Source: Longimicrobium sp. (GTDB lineage Bacteria > Gemmatimonadota > Gemmatimonadetes > Longimicrobiales > Longimicrobiaceae). Taken from it: DNA of 40,617 nt. Below, piece after piece: positions 22,082 to 30,581 of the stretch; the first letter of the stretch is position 1, and each line of letters starts with the position of its first letter. The position numbers were made by a program, and so were the translations under genes. A model generated the notes under the pieces. It was not told the DNA's origin and did not search any database. It saw nothing but the letters and a program-made list of their open reading frames with translations. The stretch is taken from positions 1 through 40,617 of the forward strand of contig NZ_DASVSF010000024.1 of assembly GCF_036388275.1 (NCBI RefSeq). Direction: 5' to 3'.

Positions 22082-22891
22082 ATGAACGAACAGGCGCCCG
22101 CCATCGAGGTCAACGACCTCACGGTGGCGTACCGAGACAAGCCCGTGCTGTGGGACATCGACGTGCAGGTGCCCCGTGGGGTGCTGATGGCCATCGTGGG
22201 CCCCAACGGCGCGGGCAAGTCCACGCTCATCAAGGCCATGCTGGGATTGGTGCGCGCGGCGGCGGGACAGGTTCTGGTGCACGGCCGCCCGTACGCCGAG
22301 CAGCGCAAGCTGGTGGCCTACGTTCCCCAGCGCGGCAGCGTGGACTGGGACTTTCCCACCAGCGTGCTCGACGTGGTGATGATGGGGTGCTACGGCTCGC
22401 TGGGATGGCTGCGGCGGCCGGGAAAGAAGGAGCGCGACGCCGCCATGGCCGCCCTGGGGCAGGTGGGGATGCAGGACTTTGCCGAGCGGCAGATCTCGCA
22501 GCTTTCCGGCGGCCAGCAGCAGCGCGTGTTCCTGGCGCGCGCCCTGGTGCAGAACGCCGGGCTGTACCTGATGGACGAGCCGTTCCAGGGCGTAGACGCC
22601 AAGACCGAGCGCGCCATCGTCACCGTCCTGCAGCAGCTGCGTGCCGCCGGAAAGACGGTGGTCGTCGTCCATCACGACCTGGAAACCGTTCCCGAGTACT
22701 TCGACTGGGTGCTGCTGCTGAACGTGCGCCGCATCGGCATGGGGCCGGTGGCCGAGGTGTTCACGGAAGAGAACCTGCGGCTGACGTACGGCGGGCGCGT
22801 CCCCTTCCTCCAGCGCCGGAACGGCCACCTGGAGGGCGCCAAGCCCGTCGGCGATGCGCCCCGGCCCGACGGCTCCATGGCCGCGGACTGA
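22082..22891 (+). CDS. Zn/Mn ABC transporter ATPase
   Basis: A 269-residue ABC ATPase of the metal (MntB/ZnuC-like) group. Walker A GPNGAGKS (40-47), YVPQRGSVDWDFPTSVLDVVMMG (80-102, typical of Mn/Zn transport ATPases), signature LSGGQQQR (141-148), Walker B LYLMDEP (161-167), and VVHHDL as the switch His. GAGGAATC precedes ATG 22082. A second ATG at 22070 lacks a ribosome site. It energises the two permeases that follow directly. Confidence 0.93.
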   Translation: MNEQAPAIEVNDLTVAYRDKPVLWDIDVQVPRGVLMAIVGPNGAGKSTLIKAMLGLVRAAAGQVLVHGRPYAEQRKLVAYVPQRGSVDWDFPTSVLDVVMMGCYGSLGWLRRPGKKERDAAMAALGQVGMQDFAERQISQLSGGQQQRVFLARALVQNAGLYLMDEPFQGVDAKTERAIVTVLQQLRAAGKTVVVVHHDLETVPEYFDWVLLLNVRRIGMGPVAEVFTEENLRLTYGGRVPFLQRRNGHLEGAKPVGDAPRPDGSMAAD

Positions 22892-22895
22892 AGCC

Positions 22896-24020
22896 ATGGA
22901 CTTCTTTTCCGACTACACGCTGCGCATCGTGGCGCTGGGCGCGGCGGCGCTGGGGATGACCAGCGGCGCCCTGGGCTCATACGCCGTGCTCCGCAAGCAG
23001 AGCCTGCTGGGCGACGCCATCAGCCACGCCGCGCTGCCGGGCATCGCCCTGGCCTTTCTGCTCACCGGCAGCAAGGCGCCGCTCGTGCTGGTCCTTGGCG
23101 CGGCGGTGGCGGGATGGGTGGGGACGCTGGTGGTGATGAAGATCGTCAACGCCACGCGGGTGAAGGAGGACAGCGCGCTGGGGATCGTCCTCGCCGTGTT
23201 CTTCGGCGCCGGCCTGGTGCTGCTGACGGTCATCCAGAAGCGCCCTGATGCCAGCCAGGCGGGGCTGGATCGCTTTCTCTTCGGACAGGCGGCCACGCTG
23301 CTGTGGCGCGACGTGGTGATGATCGCCACGCTGGGCGGGCTGGCCCTGGGCGTGGCCGCGCTCTTCTGGAAGGAGTTCAAGCTGCTGGCCTTCGATCCCG
23401 ACTACGGCGCCAGCCTGGGGCTGCCCATGCGCGGATTGGACGTGCTGCTGACCTCCGTGCTCGTGGTCTCCATCGTCATCGGCCTGCAGACCGTGGGGGT
23501 AGTGCTGATGAGCGCGATGGTCGTGGCGCCCGCCTCGGCCGCGCGGCAGTGGACGGACCGCATGGGAACCATGGTCCTGCTCGCTGGCGGAATCGGCGCG
23601 CTGGCGGGCGTTTCCGGCGCGGTGATCAGCAGCATGAGCCAGCACGTGCCCACGGGACCCACGATCGTCCTGTGCCTGACGGTGCTGGTGCTCTTTTCGA
23701 TGGCGCTCGCGCCCAACCGCGGGCTGGTGTGGGCCGCCGTGCGCCAGGCGCGCAACCGCCGCACCCTTCACATGCACGCCGTGCTGGCAGACCTGAACGA
23801 GCTGGCCGTGCAGCACGGCGGCGCCCACCACGGGCACGCGACGGCCGTGCTGGAGGCGGCGCACCCCGGCGCGAGGCACGAGCTGGAGGAGCTGGAGCAG
23901 CGCGGCTGGGCGACGCGCGCGGGCGACGACTGGTCCATCACGGCCGCCGGCCAGGCCGAGGCGCTCCGCGGCGGCCCGGGCACCCGGGGCCGGGACGACG
24001 ACGAGGAGGACGCGCGATGA
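22896..24020 (+). CDS. Zn/Mn ABC transporter permease 1 with winged-helix-like tail
   Basis: A 374-residue inner-membrane permease of the ABC-3 family. About eight to nine helices cover residues 8-285 (LRKQSLLGDAISHAALPGIALAF, GLQTVGVVLMSAMVVAPASAARQWTDRM). After it comes an unusual ~85-residue cytosolic tail, HMHAVLADLNELAVQHGGAHHGHAT, then LEELEQRGWATRAGDDWSITAAGQAEAL. It reads like a winged helix related to DtxR-type domains and is rich in His and acidic residues. A normal family member is about 280-300 residues. The ATG lies 4 bp after the ATPase stop; it overlaps permease 2 by 4 bp. Confidence 0.88.
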   Translation: MDFFSDYTLRIVALGAAALGMTSGALGSYAVLRKQSLLGDAISHAALPGIALAFLLTGSKAPLVLVLGAAVAGWVGTLVVMKIVNATRVKEDSALGIVLAVFFGAGLVLLTVIQKRPDASQAGLDRFLFGQAATLLWRDVVMIATLGGLALGVAALFWKEFKLLAFDPDYGASLGLPMRGLDVLLTSVLVVSIVIGLQTVGVVLMSAMVVAPASAARQWTDRMGTMVLLAGGIGALAGVSGAVISSMSQHVPTGPTIVLCLTVLVLFSMALAPNRGLVWAAVRQARNRRTLHMHAVLADLNELAVQHGGAHHGHATAVLEAAHPGARHELEELEQRGWATRAGDDWSITAAGQAEALRGGPGTRGRDDDEEDAR

Positions 24021-25129
24021 TGGTGCCCGAACAGGAGATCCAGTGGATCGCCGCGGTTACGGCGGCGGCGTGCGCGCTTCCCGGCGTGTTCCTGGTGCTG
24101 CGCCGGATGGCGCTGATGAGCGATGCCATCAGCCACGCCATCCTGCTGGGCATCGTCATCGGCTTCTTCATCACCGAGAACATCGCCTCGCCGCTGCTGG
24201 TGGCGGCGGCGGCGCTCACCGGCGTGCTCACGGTGTCGCTGGTGGAGGTGATCAACCGCACGCACCTGGTGCGCGAGGACGCGGCGATCGGCCTGGTGTT
24301 TCCCGCGCTGTTCAGCATCGGGGTGATCCTGATTTCGCGCTTCGCCGGGAGCGTGCACCTGGACGTGGACGCCGTGCTGCTGGGCGAGCTGGCCTTTGCG
24401 CCGTTCAATCGCCTGGTGGTGAACGGGGTAGACCTGGGGCCGCGCATCCTGTGGCTGATGAGTGCCATCCTGCTGCTGAACGCCGCCTTCATCGCCGCGT
24501 TCTACAAGGAGTTGAAGCTCACTACGTTCGATGCGGCGCTGGCGGGCGCGCTGGGCTTTGCGCCGGGCCTCGTGCACTACGCCTTCATGACACTGGTGTC
24601 CGTTACCGCGGTCGGCGCCTTCGACGCGGTGGGGAGCATCCTGGTGGTGGCGCTGATGATCGCCCCGCCGTCCGCCGCGTACCTGCTGACGGACCGGCTT
24701 CCGCGGATGATCGGGCTGAGCGTGGCGATCGGCGTGGCGAGCTCGCTTTCGGGCTACTGGATGTCGTACCTGTTCGACGTCTCGATCGCGGGATCGATGG
24801 CCACGATGACGGGCGTAGCGTTCGGGCTGGTGTTCCTGCTCGCTCCGGAGCGCGGGCTGCTGGCGCTGGCGCGGCGGCGCGCGCGGCAGAGGTGGGAGTT
24901 CGCGCAGACCATGCTGGCCATCCACCTGATGAACCACGAGGATTCGCCCGACGCGGCCGAGGAGAACCGCGAGTCGCACCTTCACGCGCACCTGCGCTGG
25001 GAGCAGGACTTCGCCCGCCGCGTGATCCGCCGCGCGGAGGGCACCGGCTGGCTATCGCGCGCGGACGACGACGCGCTGCAGTTGACGGAGCGCGGACGCG
25101 CCGCGGCGCGCGAGGCGGTCGGGGCCTGA
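24017..25129 (+). CDS. Zn/Mn ABC transporter permease 2 with winged-helix-like tail
   Basis: A 370-residue ABC-3 family permease. Helices span about residues 8-280 (LRRMALMSDAISHAILLGIVIGF, VGAFDAVGSILVVALMIAPPSAAYLLTDRL). A ~80-residue cytosolic tail follows: ENRESHLHAHLRWEQDFARRVIRRAEG, then GWLSRADDDALQLTERGRAAAREAV. Its LTERGRxxA ending is like the end of a winged helix, as in permease 1, though the two tails are not close copies. AGGAGG lies 7 nt before the ATG. Two different permeases plus one ATPase and one binding protein match the MntABCD-type layout of some Mn importers. It ends the operon. Confidence 0.88.
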   Translation: MMVPEQEIQWIAAVTAAACALPGVFLVLRRMALMSDAISHAILLGIVIGFFITENIASPLLVAAAALTGVLTVSLVEVINRTHLVREDAAIGLVFPALFSIGVILISRFAGSVHLDVDAVLLGELAFAPFNRLVVNGVDLGPRILWLMSAILLLNAAFIAAFYKELKLTTFDAALAGALGFAPGLVHYAFMTLVSVTAVGAFDAVGSILVVALMIAPPSAAYLLTDRLPRMIGLSVAIGVASSLSGYWMSYLFDVSIAGSMATMTGVAFGLVFLLAPERGLLALARRRARQRWEFAQTMLAIHLMNHEDSPDAAEENRESHLHAHLRWEQDFARRVIRRAEGTGWLSRADDDALQLTERGRAAAREAVGA

Positions 25130-25378
25130 GGAGCAGGGGAGTGTCGGCAGCGTGAGGCCAAGGCCGACATCCCGCCCGCCATCTGTCATCCAGAGGCGCA
25201 ATCGCAGCGGCCCGGCCCGTACACCAGACTCTGCGCGCCGAAGGATCTAACCCCGGAAGCCTCTCAACCCGGGCGCGGCAGCGACACGAAGACCGAGCCC
25301 CACCCGTGCGGGTGCAGGCACCTGCCGCGCCACACAGTTTGGGCGCGCCACACGATCCTCCCCCACACGAGAACAGGC

Positions 25379-25432
25379 CAGTCCGCGAAGGCGGACTTCG
25401 TGTGGTTGTTGCAGCGAATTCATTCGCCCGAC
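25379..25432 (+). repeat. Dispersed repeat family R3, copy 1
   Basis: Starts with the hairpin AGTCCGCGAAGGCGGACT and ends with GCGAATTCATTCGCCC. The same phrases occur in reverse at 38914-38963. Confidence 0.7.
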
Positions 25433-25556
25433 ACAGCCGGGACGTGCTTGCGCCTCTGGATGACGACGTTTGGGCGGTCCCGTCAGGTTAGGTGGCTTAA
25501 CCCACGCCAGGGCGGCGGTACCGGTGGGTCCGCAGGTACGGGGCGTCTCGCGGAGT

Positions 25557-25645
25557 GTGTGGCGGATCCCTCGGTCGCTGCATGGGTCGGGGGTACAGGC
25601 CGGCTCGGCGTGGCCGCTCCGTCGGGATGACAGATGCGCTTCGGA
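25557..25645 (+). repeat. Dispersed repeat family R2, copy 2
   Basis: Shares the GTGTGGCGGATCCCTCGGTC head and the GCCGCTCCGTCGGGATGACA tail with the copy at 20901-20990; the middle differs. Confidence 0.75.
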
Positions 25646-25699
25646 GGGCGCGGTGCGCGTGCGGGTGAAGCGTGCGGCTGCGCTCACTCACGCGGCGCA

Positions 25700-26515
25700 T
25701 CAGAACAGCGAGATCTGCTCGCCGATGGCCTTGGGGTCCACCGGGGCCTGGCCCAGCAGGGACTGCAGCTCGCGGGCGTTGGCGGGGCTGTGGCCGGCGA
25801 AGTGGTTGTTGAAGTATCCGAACACGCTGACACCCCGGCCCGCGATCGTCTTCAGCACCTCGGCCCAGGAGCGGATTTCGCCCGAACGGTCGAACTGCAG
25901 GTGCGAGTAGTCCACGATGTCGCGGTTGGGGCCCATCCACCGGATGTAGTGGAAGTCCGCCGTGGGCGCGGCGGCCAGCTCCGTCATCGTTTCGCGCGGA
26001 ATCCACTTTCCGTCGCTGAGCGCCAGCGCCGCCCCGTGCGACTCCAGCAGCGACAGCAGCCGCGGGAGCACGGCGTCCGCCATCCACCGGCTCTGGCGCA
26101 CCTCCACCGCGAACCGCACGTCGCGAGGGAGGCGCCCGACGAACCGCTCGAGCGCGGCGAACTCGTCGGGCCCGAAGTCCGGCCCCATCTGCACCAGCAC
26201 CGGCCCCAGCTTGGGCCCCAGCTCGCGGGCCCGGTCCAGGAACTCGTCGGTGACCGTGTCGGCGTCGCGCAGCCGGCGCTCGTGCGTCACCTCCTGCGGC
26301 ATCTTCAGCGCGAACAGGAACCCGTCCGGCGTGCGCTGCGCCCATCCGCGGACCGACTTGGCCGGGGGGATGGCGTAAAACGTTGAATCGACCTCCACCG
26401 TGGTGAACGCCTGGGCGTAGGTGCGCAGGAACTCGATGGGCCTGGTGCCTTCGGGATAGAAGGGCCCCACCCACGCCGTGTAGTTCCAGCCCTGCGTACC
26501 GATTCGAATGCTCAC
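25700..26515 (-). CDS. DUF72 domain-containing protein (YecE-like)
   Basis: A 271-residue soluble protein of the DUF72 family, which adopts a TIM-barrel fold of unknown activity. Typical pieces are RIGTQGWNYTAWVGPFYPEG at the start, FTTVEVDSTFYAIPP, FLFALKMPQEVTHE, GPVLVQMGPDF, RFAVEVRQSRW and VSVFGYFNNHFAGHSPANA. The GTG at 26515 is chosen because the family begins within three residues; a longer ATG start at 26626 would add an unconserved stretch. A GTCACCAGAGTGAC palindrome lies 26 bp upstream. Monocistronic. Confidence 0.9.
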   Translation of the reverse strand: MSIRIGTQGWNYTAWVGPFYPEGTRPIEFLRTYAQAFTTVEVDSTFYAIPPAKSVRGWAQRTPDGFLFALKMPQEVTHERRLRDADTVTDEFLDRARELGPKLGPVLVQMGPDFGPDEFAALERFVGRLPRDVRFAVEVRQSRWMADAVLPRLLSLLESHGAALALSDGKWIPRETMTELAAAPTADFHYIRWMGPNRDIVDYSHLQFDRSGEIRSWAEVLKTIAGRGVSVFGYFNNHFAGHSPANARELQSLLGQAPVDPKAIGEQISLF

Positions 26516-26540
26516 GGGCGAGCCACGGAAGTGAGGGAAA

Positions 26541-26554
26541 GTCACCAGAGTGAC
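26541..26554. promoter_or_regulatory. Palindrome upstream of the DUF72 gene
   Basis: GTCACCAGAGTGAC is a 5-4-5 inverted repeat in the divergent gap between the DUF72 gene and the 75-residue membrane protein. It could be an operator or a small leader hairpin. Confidence 0.3.
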
Positions 26555-26686
26555 GGAAGCAGCCACCGGTGGATCAGTAGCGGGCGACCGGCTCGCGGGC
26601 AAGTGCGTGAAACTCGCGCGCGGCATCCTCCGTACGGCTGATCCGTGACCATTGGAGCGTCGATATCAAGCAAGGGAGTGTGTCAG

Positions 26687-26914
26687 ATGAGCGACAAGAG
26701 CAGCTTCGAAACGTTCCTGAAGTGGGCCGTGGTGGTGATCGTGGCGATCGCGGCCCTGAAGGTGGTGATGGCCGTCCTCGGCATCGCGTGGGTCCTGGGC
26801 GCGTTCCTCCTGTTCCGGGTTCTGCCGCTGGTGCTGGTGGTGTGGGGCATCGTCAAGCTGGTGCAGTGGCTCAAGAGCGACCGCGGCTCGCCCGCCGGTA
26901 CCTCGACCTACTGA
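26687..26914 (+). CDS. Small two-helix membrane protein
   Basis: A 75-residue protein. Two hydrophobic stretches (about 12-32 and 35-58) with a basic C-terminus (KLVQWLKSDRG) predict an inner-membrane hairpin. GGGAG lies 8 nt before ATG 26687, which also removes an unconserved upstream extension. I recognise no family. Divergent from the DUF72 gene. Confidence 0.65.
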   Translation: MSDKSSFETFLKWAVVVIVAIAALKVVMAVLGIAWVLGAFLLFRVLPLVLVVWGIVKLVQWLKSDRGSPAGTSTY

Positions 26915-26937
26915 CCCAACACTGATCGGCGCCGATC

Positions 26938-26966
26938 GCCCCCGCGGAAAACCCTTCCGCAGGGGC
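26938..26966 (+). terminator. Hairpin after the small membrane protein gene
   Basis: A stem of 5 plus 6 bp with one mismatch (26938-26949 with 26955-26966) and a 5-nt loop. No U-tract, so weak or non-canonical. Confidence 0.4.
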
Positions 26967-27182
26967 TTCGGCGCGTCCTTTGGGGATGGTGCGTCCCACT
27001 CGGGACAGCGGTGCCTGGCACGCCCGGCCTGACGAGGCTTGAGGGCACTATGTAAACACCTGCGGAACAACCAGTTGTCGTGGAGCCCCACGCTTCGCGG
27101 CAGGGGAACGCAGATTGCTCCACGGATGCTAGAACCCGCGTCCACACGCCTCGAAGCGGGCCCCCCCACGGAGGTTTCCCGG

Positions 27183-28304
27183 ATGAAGATCATCAACCAT
27201 CGCCTCGCTCACGACGACGGTACGCCGTACCGGTTTCGCGCGACCCCCAACCAGGGGGTGAGCGGCAATTCCGACGCCGAGCTTCGCGCACGGTGGCTGG
27301 TAATGCACTACACGGCGGGCGGCAGCGCCGAGGAATCCATCGGCTGGCTCGCCAACAAGCAGGCCAAGGCGTCCGCCCACATCGTGATCGCCAAGGACGG
27401 AACCATCACGCAGCTCGTGCCGTTCAACCGCGTGGCCTGGCACGCCGGCAAGAGCAAGTGGGAAAACGTCAACGGCCTGAACAGCCACTCCATCGGCATC
27501 GAGCTGGACGGGTTCGGCATCGTGGGCGATGCCGACGGGCCCTGGCGCTCGCCCGGCGGCAAGACCGTGCCCGCCGCCGACGTCCTGGTGGCGACGCACA
27601 AGAACGAGACGGCACCCCGCGGCTGGGCCAGGTATCCGCAGGCGCAGCTGGACGTGGCGCGCGAGCTGGCCACCCTGCTGGTACGGGAGTACGGGCTGAA
27701 GGACGTGATCGGGCACGAAGACATCGCGCCCGGACGCAAGCAGGACCCCGGCCCCGCGTTTCCCATGGCCAGCTTCCGCGCCGAAGTCATGGCCAGGCCC
27801 GCCCCGGAGGTGTCCACGCCGGCCCGCCCGGCCGCGGGCGCGCGCTTCCGCGTGACGGCCACGCTCAACGTGCGGCGGGGGCCCGGAGCGCAGGAGAGCA
27901 CCGTGAACGGCAGCCCGCTCCCGGAGGGAACCATCGTGCGTGCCGTGGCGGATCGTGACGGGTGGAAGCAGGTGACGGCCGAGGGCTCCGTGAACGGCGT
28001 CACGGGCGTGTCGGGCTGGGCGAGCGCCAAGTACCTCGAGCCGATGCCCGGCGCCCTGTTCGTCACCACCGACACGGTGAACATCCGCATGGGGCCGTCG
28101 CCCAGCGACAAGAAGGTGGCCGGCGGCCCGCTGCCCACCGGCACGGTGGTGCAGGCAATGGAGGAACGCGACGGCTGGACGCGCGTCACCGCGCAGGGCA
28201 CGCTCCGCGGCGTAACGGGTGTCACCGGCTGGGTGAACTCCAGCTTCCTGCGGCCGGCCACGCAGCCCGTGACGGGGATCAACTCGGTGCAGCCCACGTC
28301 CTGA
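27183..28304 (+). CDS. N-acetylmuramoyl-L-alanine amidase with two SH3b domains
   Basis: A 373-residue protein. Residues 35-200 are an Amidase_2 (AmpD/T7-lysozyme-like) domain with zinc ligands H42 (VMHYTAGG), H178 and D188 (IGHEDIAPGRKQDPG). Two bacterial SH3 domains follow (about 225-290 and 293-358), near-duplicates with the shared pattern LNVRRGP/VNIRMGP and GWASAKYL/GWVNSSFL. It would cut the lactyl-peptide amide of peptidoglycan. There is no signal peptide, which is unusual for a wall-directed SH3b enzyme. GGAGG lies 8 nt before the ATG at 27183. Monocistronic with a strong terminator. Confidence 0.88.
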   Translation: MKIINHRLAHDDGTPYRFRATPNQGVSGNSDAELRARWLVMHYTAGGSAEESIGWLANKQAKASAHIVIAKDGTITQLVPFNRVAWHAGKSKWENVNGLNSHSIGIELDGFGIVGDADGPWRSPGGKTVPAADVLVATHKNETAPRGWARYPQAQLDVARELATLLVREYGLKDVIGHEDIAPGRKQDPGPAFPMASFRAEVMARPAPEVSTPARPAAGARFRVTATLNVRRGPGAQESTVNGSPLPEGTIVRAVADRDGWKQVTAEGSVNGVTGVSGWASAKYLEPMPGALFVTTDTVNIRMGPSPSDKKVAGGPLPTGTVVQAMEERDGWTRVTAQGTLRGVTGVTGWVNSSFLRPATQPVTGINSVQPTS

Positions 28305-28327
28305 CCTCGGCTCACCGGAAGAACGGC

Positions 28328-28363
28328 CAGGGCGCCCTCCACATCGGGGGCGCCCTGTTTTTT
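28328..28363 (+). terminator. Intrinsic terminator after the amidase gene
   Basis: A 12-bp stem (28328-28339 with 28346-28357, one G-U pair) followed by six T. Confidence 0.92.
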
Positions 28364-28529
28364 CACGTCCGGCAGCTCCAATTCCGCCACCGCCGGCCCA
28401 ATTCGATCCGAGTGAGCCACAGGTGCGACGGGTTTTTGTCAACGCCTTGACGGCGTTCCACCCGTCCATTTCTTTAGGCGTGGCCGCGCGACAGGCGCGC
28501 GGCCGCGTCCCCTGGCTCCGGGTGGAAAG

Positions 28530-30482
28530 ATGGCTCCGAATAGTGCATCCCCAGACACGCTTTCCGCCGCCGCCAGCCCCGAGCAGGTGCTGCACGAGAG
28601 GTTCGGGCTGCCGGAGTTTCGCCCGGGGCAGCGGCGGGTGATCGACGCCCTGCTGGAACGGGGCGGCGCGCTGGCCGTGTTCCCCACCGGCGGGGGAAAG
28701 TCGCTGTGCTACCAGCTGCCCGCGCTGCTGCTGCCGGGCGTGACCGTGGTCGTGTCGCCGCTGATCGCGCTGATGAAAGACCAGATCGACTACCTGCGCG
28801 GCCGGGGGATCGAGGCGGCGCGGCTGGACAGCTCCCTTTCGCGCGACGAGGCCGCGTCGGTGGAGCGGGGGCTGAGGAACGGCACGCTGAAACTGCTGTA
28901 CGTGGCCCCCGAGCGCTTCAACAACGAGCGCTTTCTGGACCAGCTGGGCCGCGCGCGCATTTCGCTGTTCGCCGTGGACGAGGCGCACTGCATCTCGCAG
29001 TGGGGCCACAACTTTCGACCCGACTACCTGAAGCTGGCCGAGACGGCGCGCGCCATCGGCGTCGAGCGCGTGCTGGCGCTCACGGCTACGGCCACCCCCG
29101 CCGTGGTGGACGACATCTGCACCACCTTCGGCATCGACCGCGACGCGGCGGTGGTCACCGGCTTCCATCGCCCCAACCTGTTCCTTTCCACCGTTCCCAC
29201 CGAGGCGGCGCGGCGCGATGACGTGCTGGTGGACCGGGTGCGCGGGCGCGCGCCGGGGGCGGGCATCGTGTACGTGACGCTGCAGAAGACGGCCGAGCGG
29301 GTCGCCAAGGTGCTGGCGGACGCGGGCGTGCCGGCCATGGCCTACCATGCGGGGATGGAGGCGGAGGACCGCACGCGGGTGCAGGAGTGGTGGAAGGGGT
29401 CCGACCGGGCCGTGGTGGTGGCGACCATCGCCTTCGGAATGGGGATCGACAAGGCCGACGTGCGCTACGTCTATCACTACAACCTGCCCAAGGGGATCGA
29501 AAGCTACAGCCAGGAGATCGGCCGGGCGGGGCGTGACGGGCTGCCCTCGACGGTGGAGATGCTGGGCAGCCGCGAAGACGTGTCGACGCTGGAGAACTTC
29601 GCCTTCGGCGACACGCCCGACCGCGAGTCGCTGCGCGGGCTGCTGGCCGACGTGGCGGCGGCGGAGGGCACGTTCGACGTGGCGCCGCGCGCATTGAGCC
29701 TGAAGCACGACATCCGCGAGCTGGTGCAGCGCACGGCGCTCACCTACCTGGAGCTGCTGGGCGTGCTTCGGCAGGGTACGCCGTTCTACGCCGGCTACAA
29801 GATGAAGCCGCTGGTGTCCGTTCCCGAGATCGTGGGCCGCTTCTCCGGCGAGCGCGCGCAGTTCGTGGAGGGGATCTTCAAGCGCGCCAGGTTCGGCCGC
29901 AGCTGGTACACGCTGGACCTGGAGGGCGCCGAGCCCGACCAGCGCAGCCGCATCGTTCGCGCGGTGGACTGGCTGGGCGAGCAGGGGCTGGCCGAGGTCA
30001 CGGCGAGCGATCTGCGGCTTCGCTTCCACAAGCTCGTGGCGCGCCCCGACGTCGATGCCCTAGCCGACGCGCTGCTGGAGCGCTTCGTGGCGCGGGAGCA
30101 GTCGGAGGTGGAGCGAATCGCGCTGATGGGGCAGCTGGTGGAGCGCGACGGGTGCCAGACCAACTTCGTGCTGGAGTACTTCGGCGAGGGTGGCCACGCG
30201 CCGTGCGGCCACTGCACGTGGTGCCAGACGGGGCACGCGTCCGTCTTTCCCCCGCTTCCGCCGGCGCCGCCCATCGAGCGGATGGTGGACGTGGCGGAGT
30301 TCCGCGCCCTGTGCGCCGCGCAGCCGGAGGCGCTGGCCACGCCGCGGCGCCGCGCGCGGTTCCTGTGCGGGCTCACCAGCCCCGCCATCGGCGCGGCGCG
30401 CCTGGGCCGCAACCGCCTGTTCGGCGCGCTGGAAGAACGGCGCTTTCCCGAAGTGCTGGCCTGGTGCGAATCCCATCTGTGA
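28530..30482 (+). CDS. RecQ-family ATP-dependent DNA helicase
   Basis: A 650-residue superfamily 2 helicase. Walker A PTGGGKS (52-58), DEAH at 150-153, and the RecQ aromatic-rich loop ISQWGHNFRPDY (155-166, with Asn where most RecQ have Asp). Motifs V/VI (TIAFGMGIDKADVR, QEIGRAGRDG) follow. A RecQ zinc-binding region near residue 550 carries four cysteines in GCQ, PCGHC and TWC. No HRDC domain is evident; the C-terminus ends with a shorter ~75-residue conserved tail (ERMVDVAEFRAL to WCESHL). It unwinds 3'-5' at forks and recombination intermediates. No strong SD is seen. Confidence 0.9.
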   Translation: MAPNSASPDTLSAAASPEQVLHERFGLPEFRPGQRRVIDALLERGGALAVFPTGGGKSLCYQLPALLLPGVTVVVSPLIALMKDQIDYLRGRGIEAARLDSSLSRDEAASVERGLRNGTLKLLYVAPERFNNERFLDQLGRARISLFAVDEAHCISQWGHNFRPDYLKLAETARAIGVERVLALTATATPAVVDDICTTFGIDRDAAVVTGFHRPNLFLSTVPTEAARRDDVLVDRVRGRAPGAGIVYVTLQKTAERVAKVLADAGVPAMAYHAGMEAEDRTRVQEWWKGSDRAVVVATIAFGMGIDKADVRYVYHYNLPKGIESYSQEIGRAGRDGLPSTVEMLGSREDVSTLENFAFGDTPDRESLRGLLADVAAAEGTFDVAPRALSLKHDIRELVQRTALTYLELLGVLRQGTPFYAGYKMKPLVSVPEIVGRFSGERAQFVEGIFKRARFGRSWYTLDLEGAEPDQRSRIVRAVDWLGEQGLAEVTASDLRLRFHKLVARPDVDALADALLERFVAREQSEVERIALMGQLVERDGCQTNFVLEYFGEGGHAPCGHCTWCQTGHASVFPPLPPAPPIERMVDVAEFRALCAAQPEALATPRRRARFLCGLTSPAIGAARLGRNRLFGALEERRFPEVLAWCESHL

Positions 30483-30581
30483 GGACGAGTACAGGCTGAC
30501 GGCCGGCGAAAACGTGGGATGGTGCACTCCTTGCCCGCCCCGCGGCGGGGATCCCAGGGAGAACGCGAACGGGAGGGGCGG

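Larger units (their letters stand above)
25130..25699. other. Gene-free intergenic region with dispersed repeats
   Basis: No credible gene. A weak hairpin (25142-25148 with 25163-25169) follows the metal operon. An R3-type repeat is at 25379-25432 and an R2 copy at 25557-25645. Fragments such as the rearranged phrase near 25243 (aaggatctaaccccgg) recur at 33294-33360. Confidence 0.7.

Noticed and set aside
27129..30029. A 966-codon minus-strand open frame across the amidase and RecQ genes.
   Set aside because: It spans two good genes and a strong terminator and has no domain; a GC-bias artefact.
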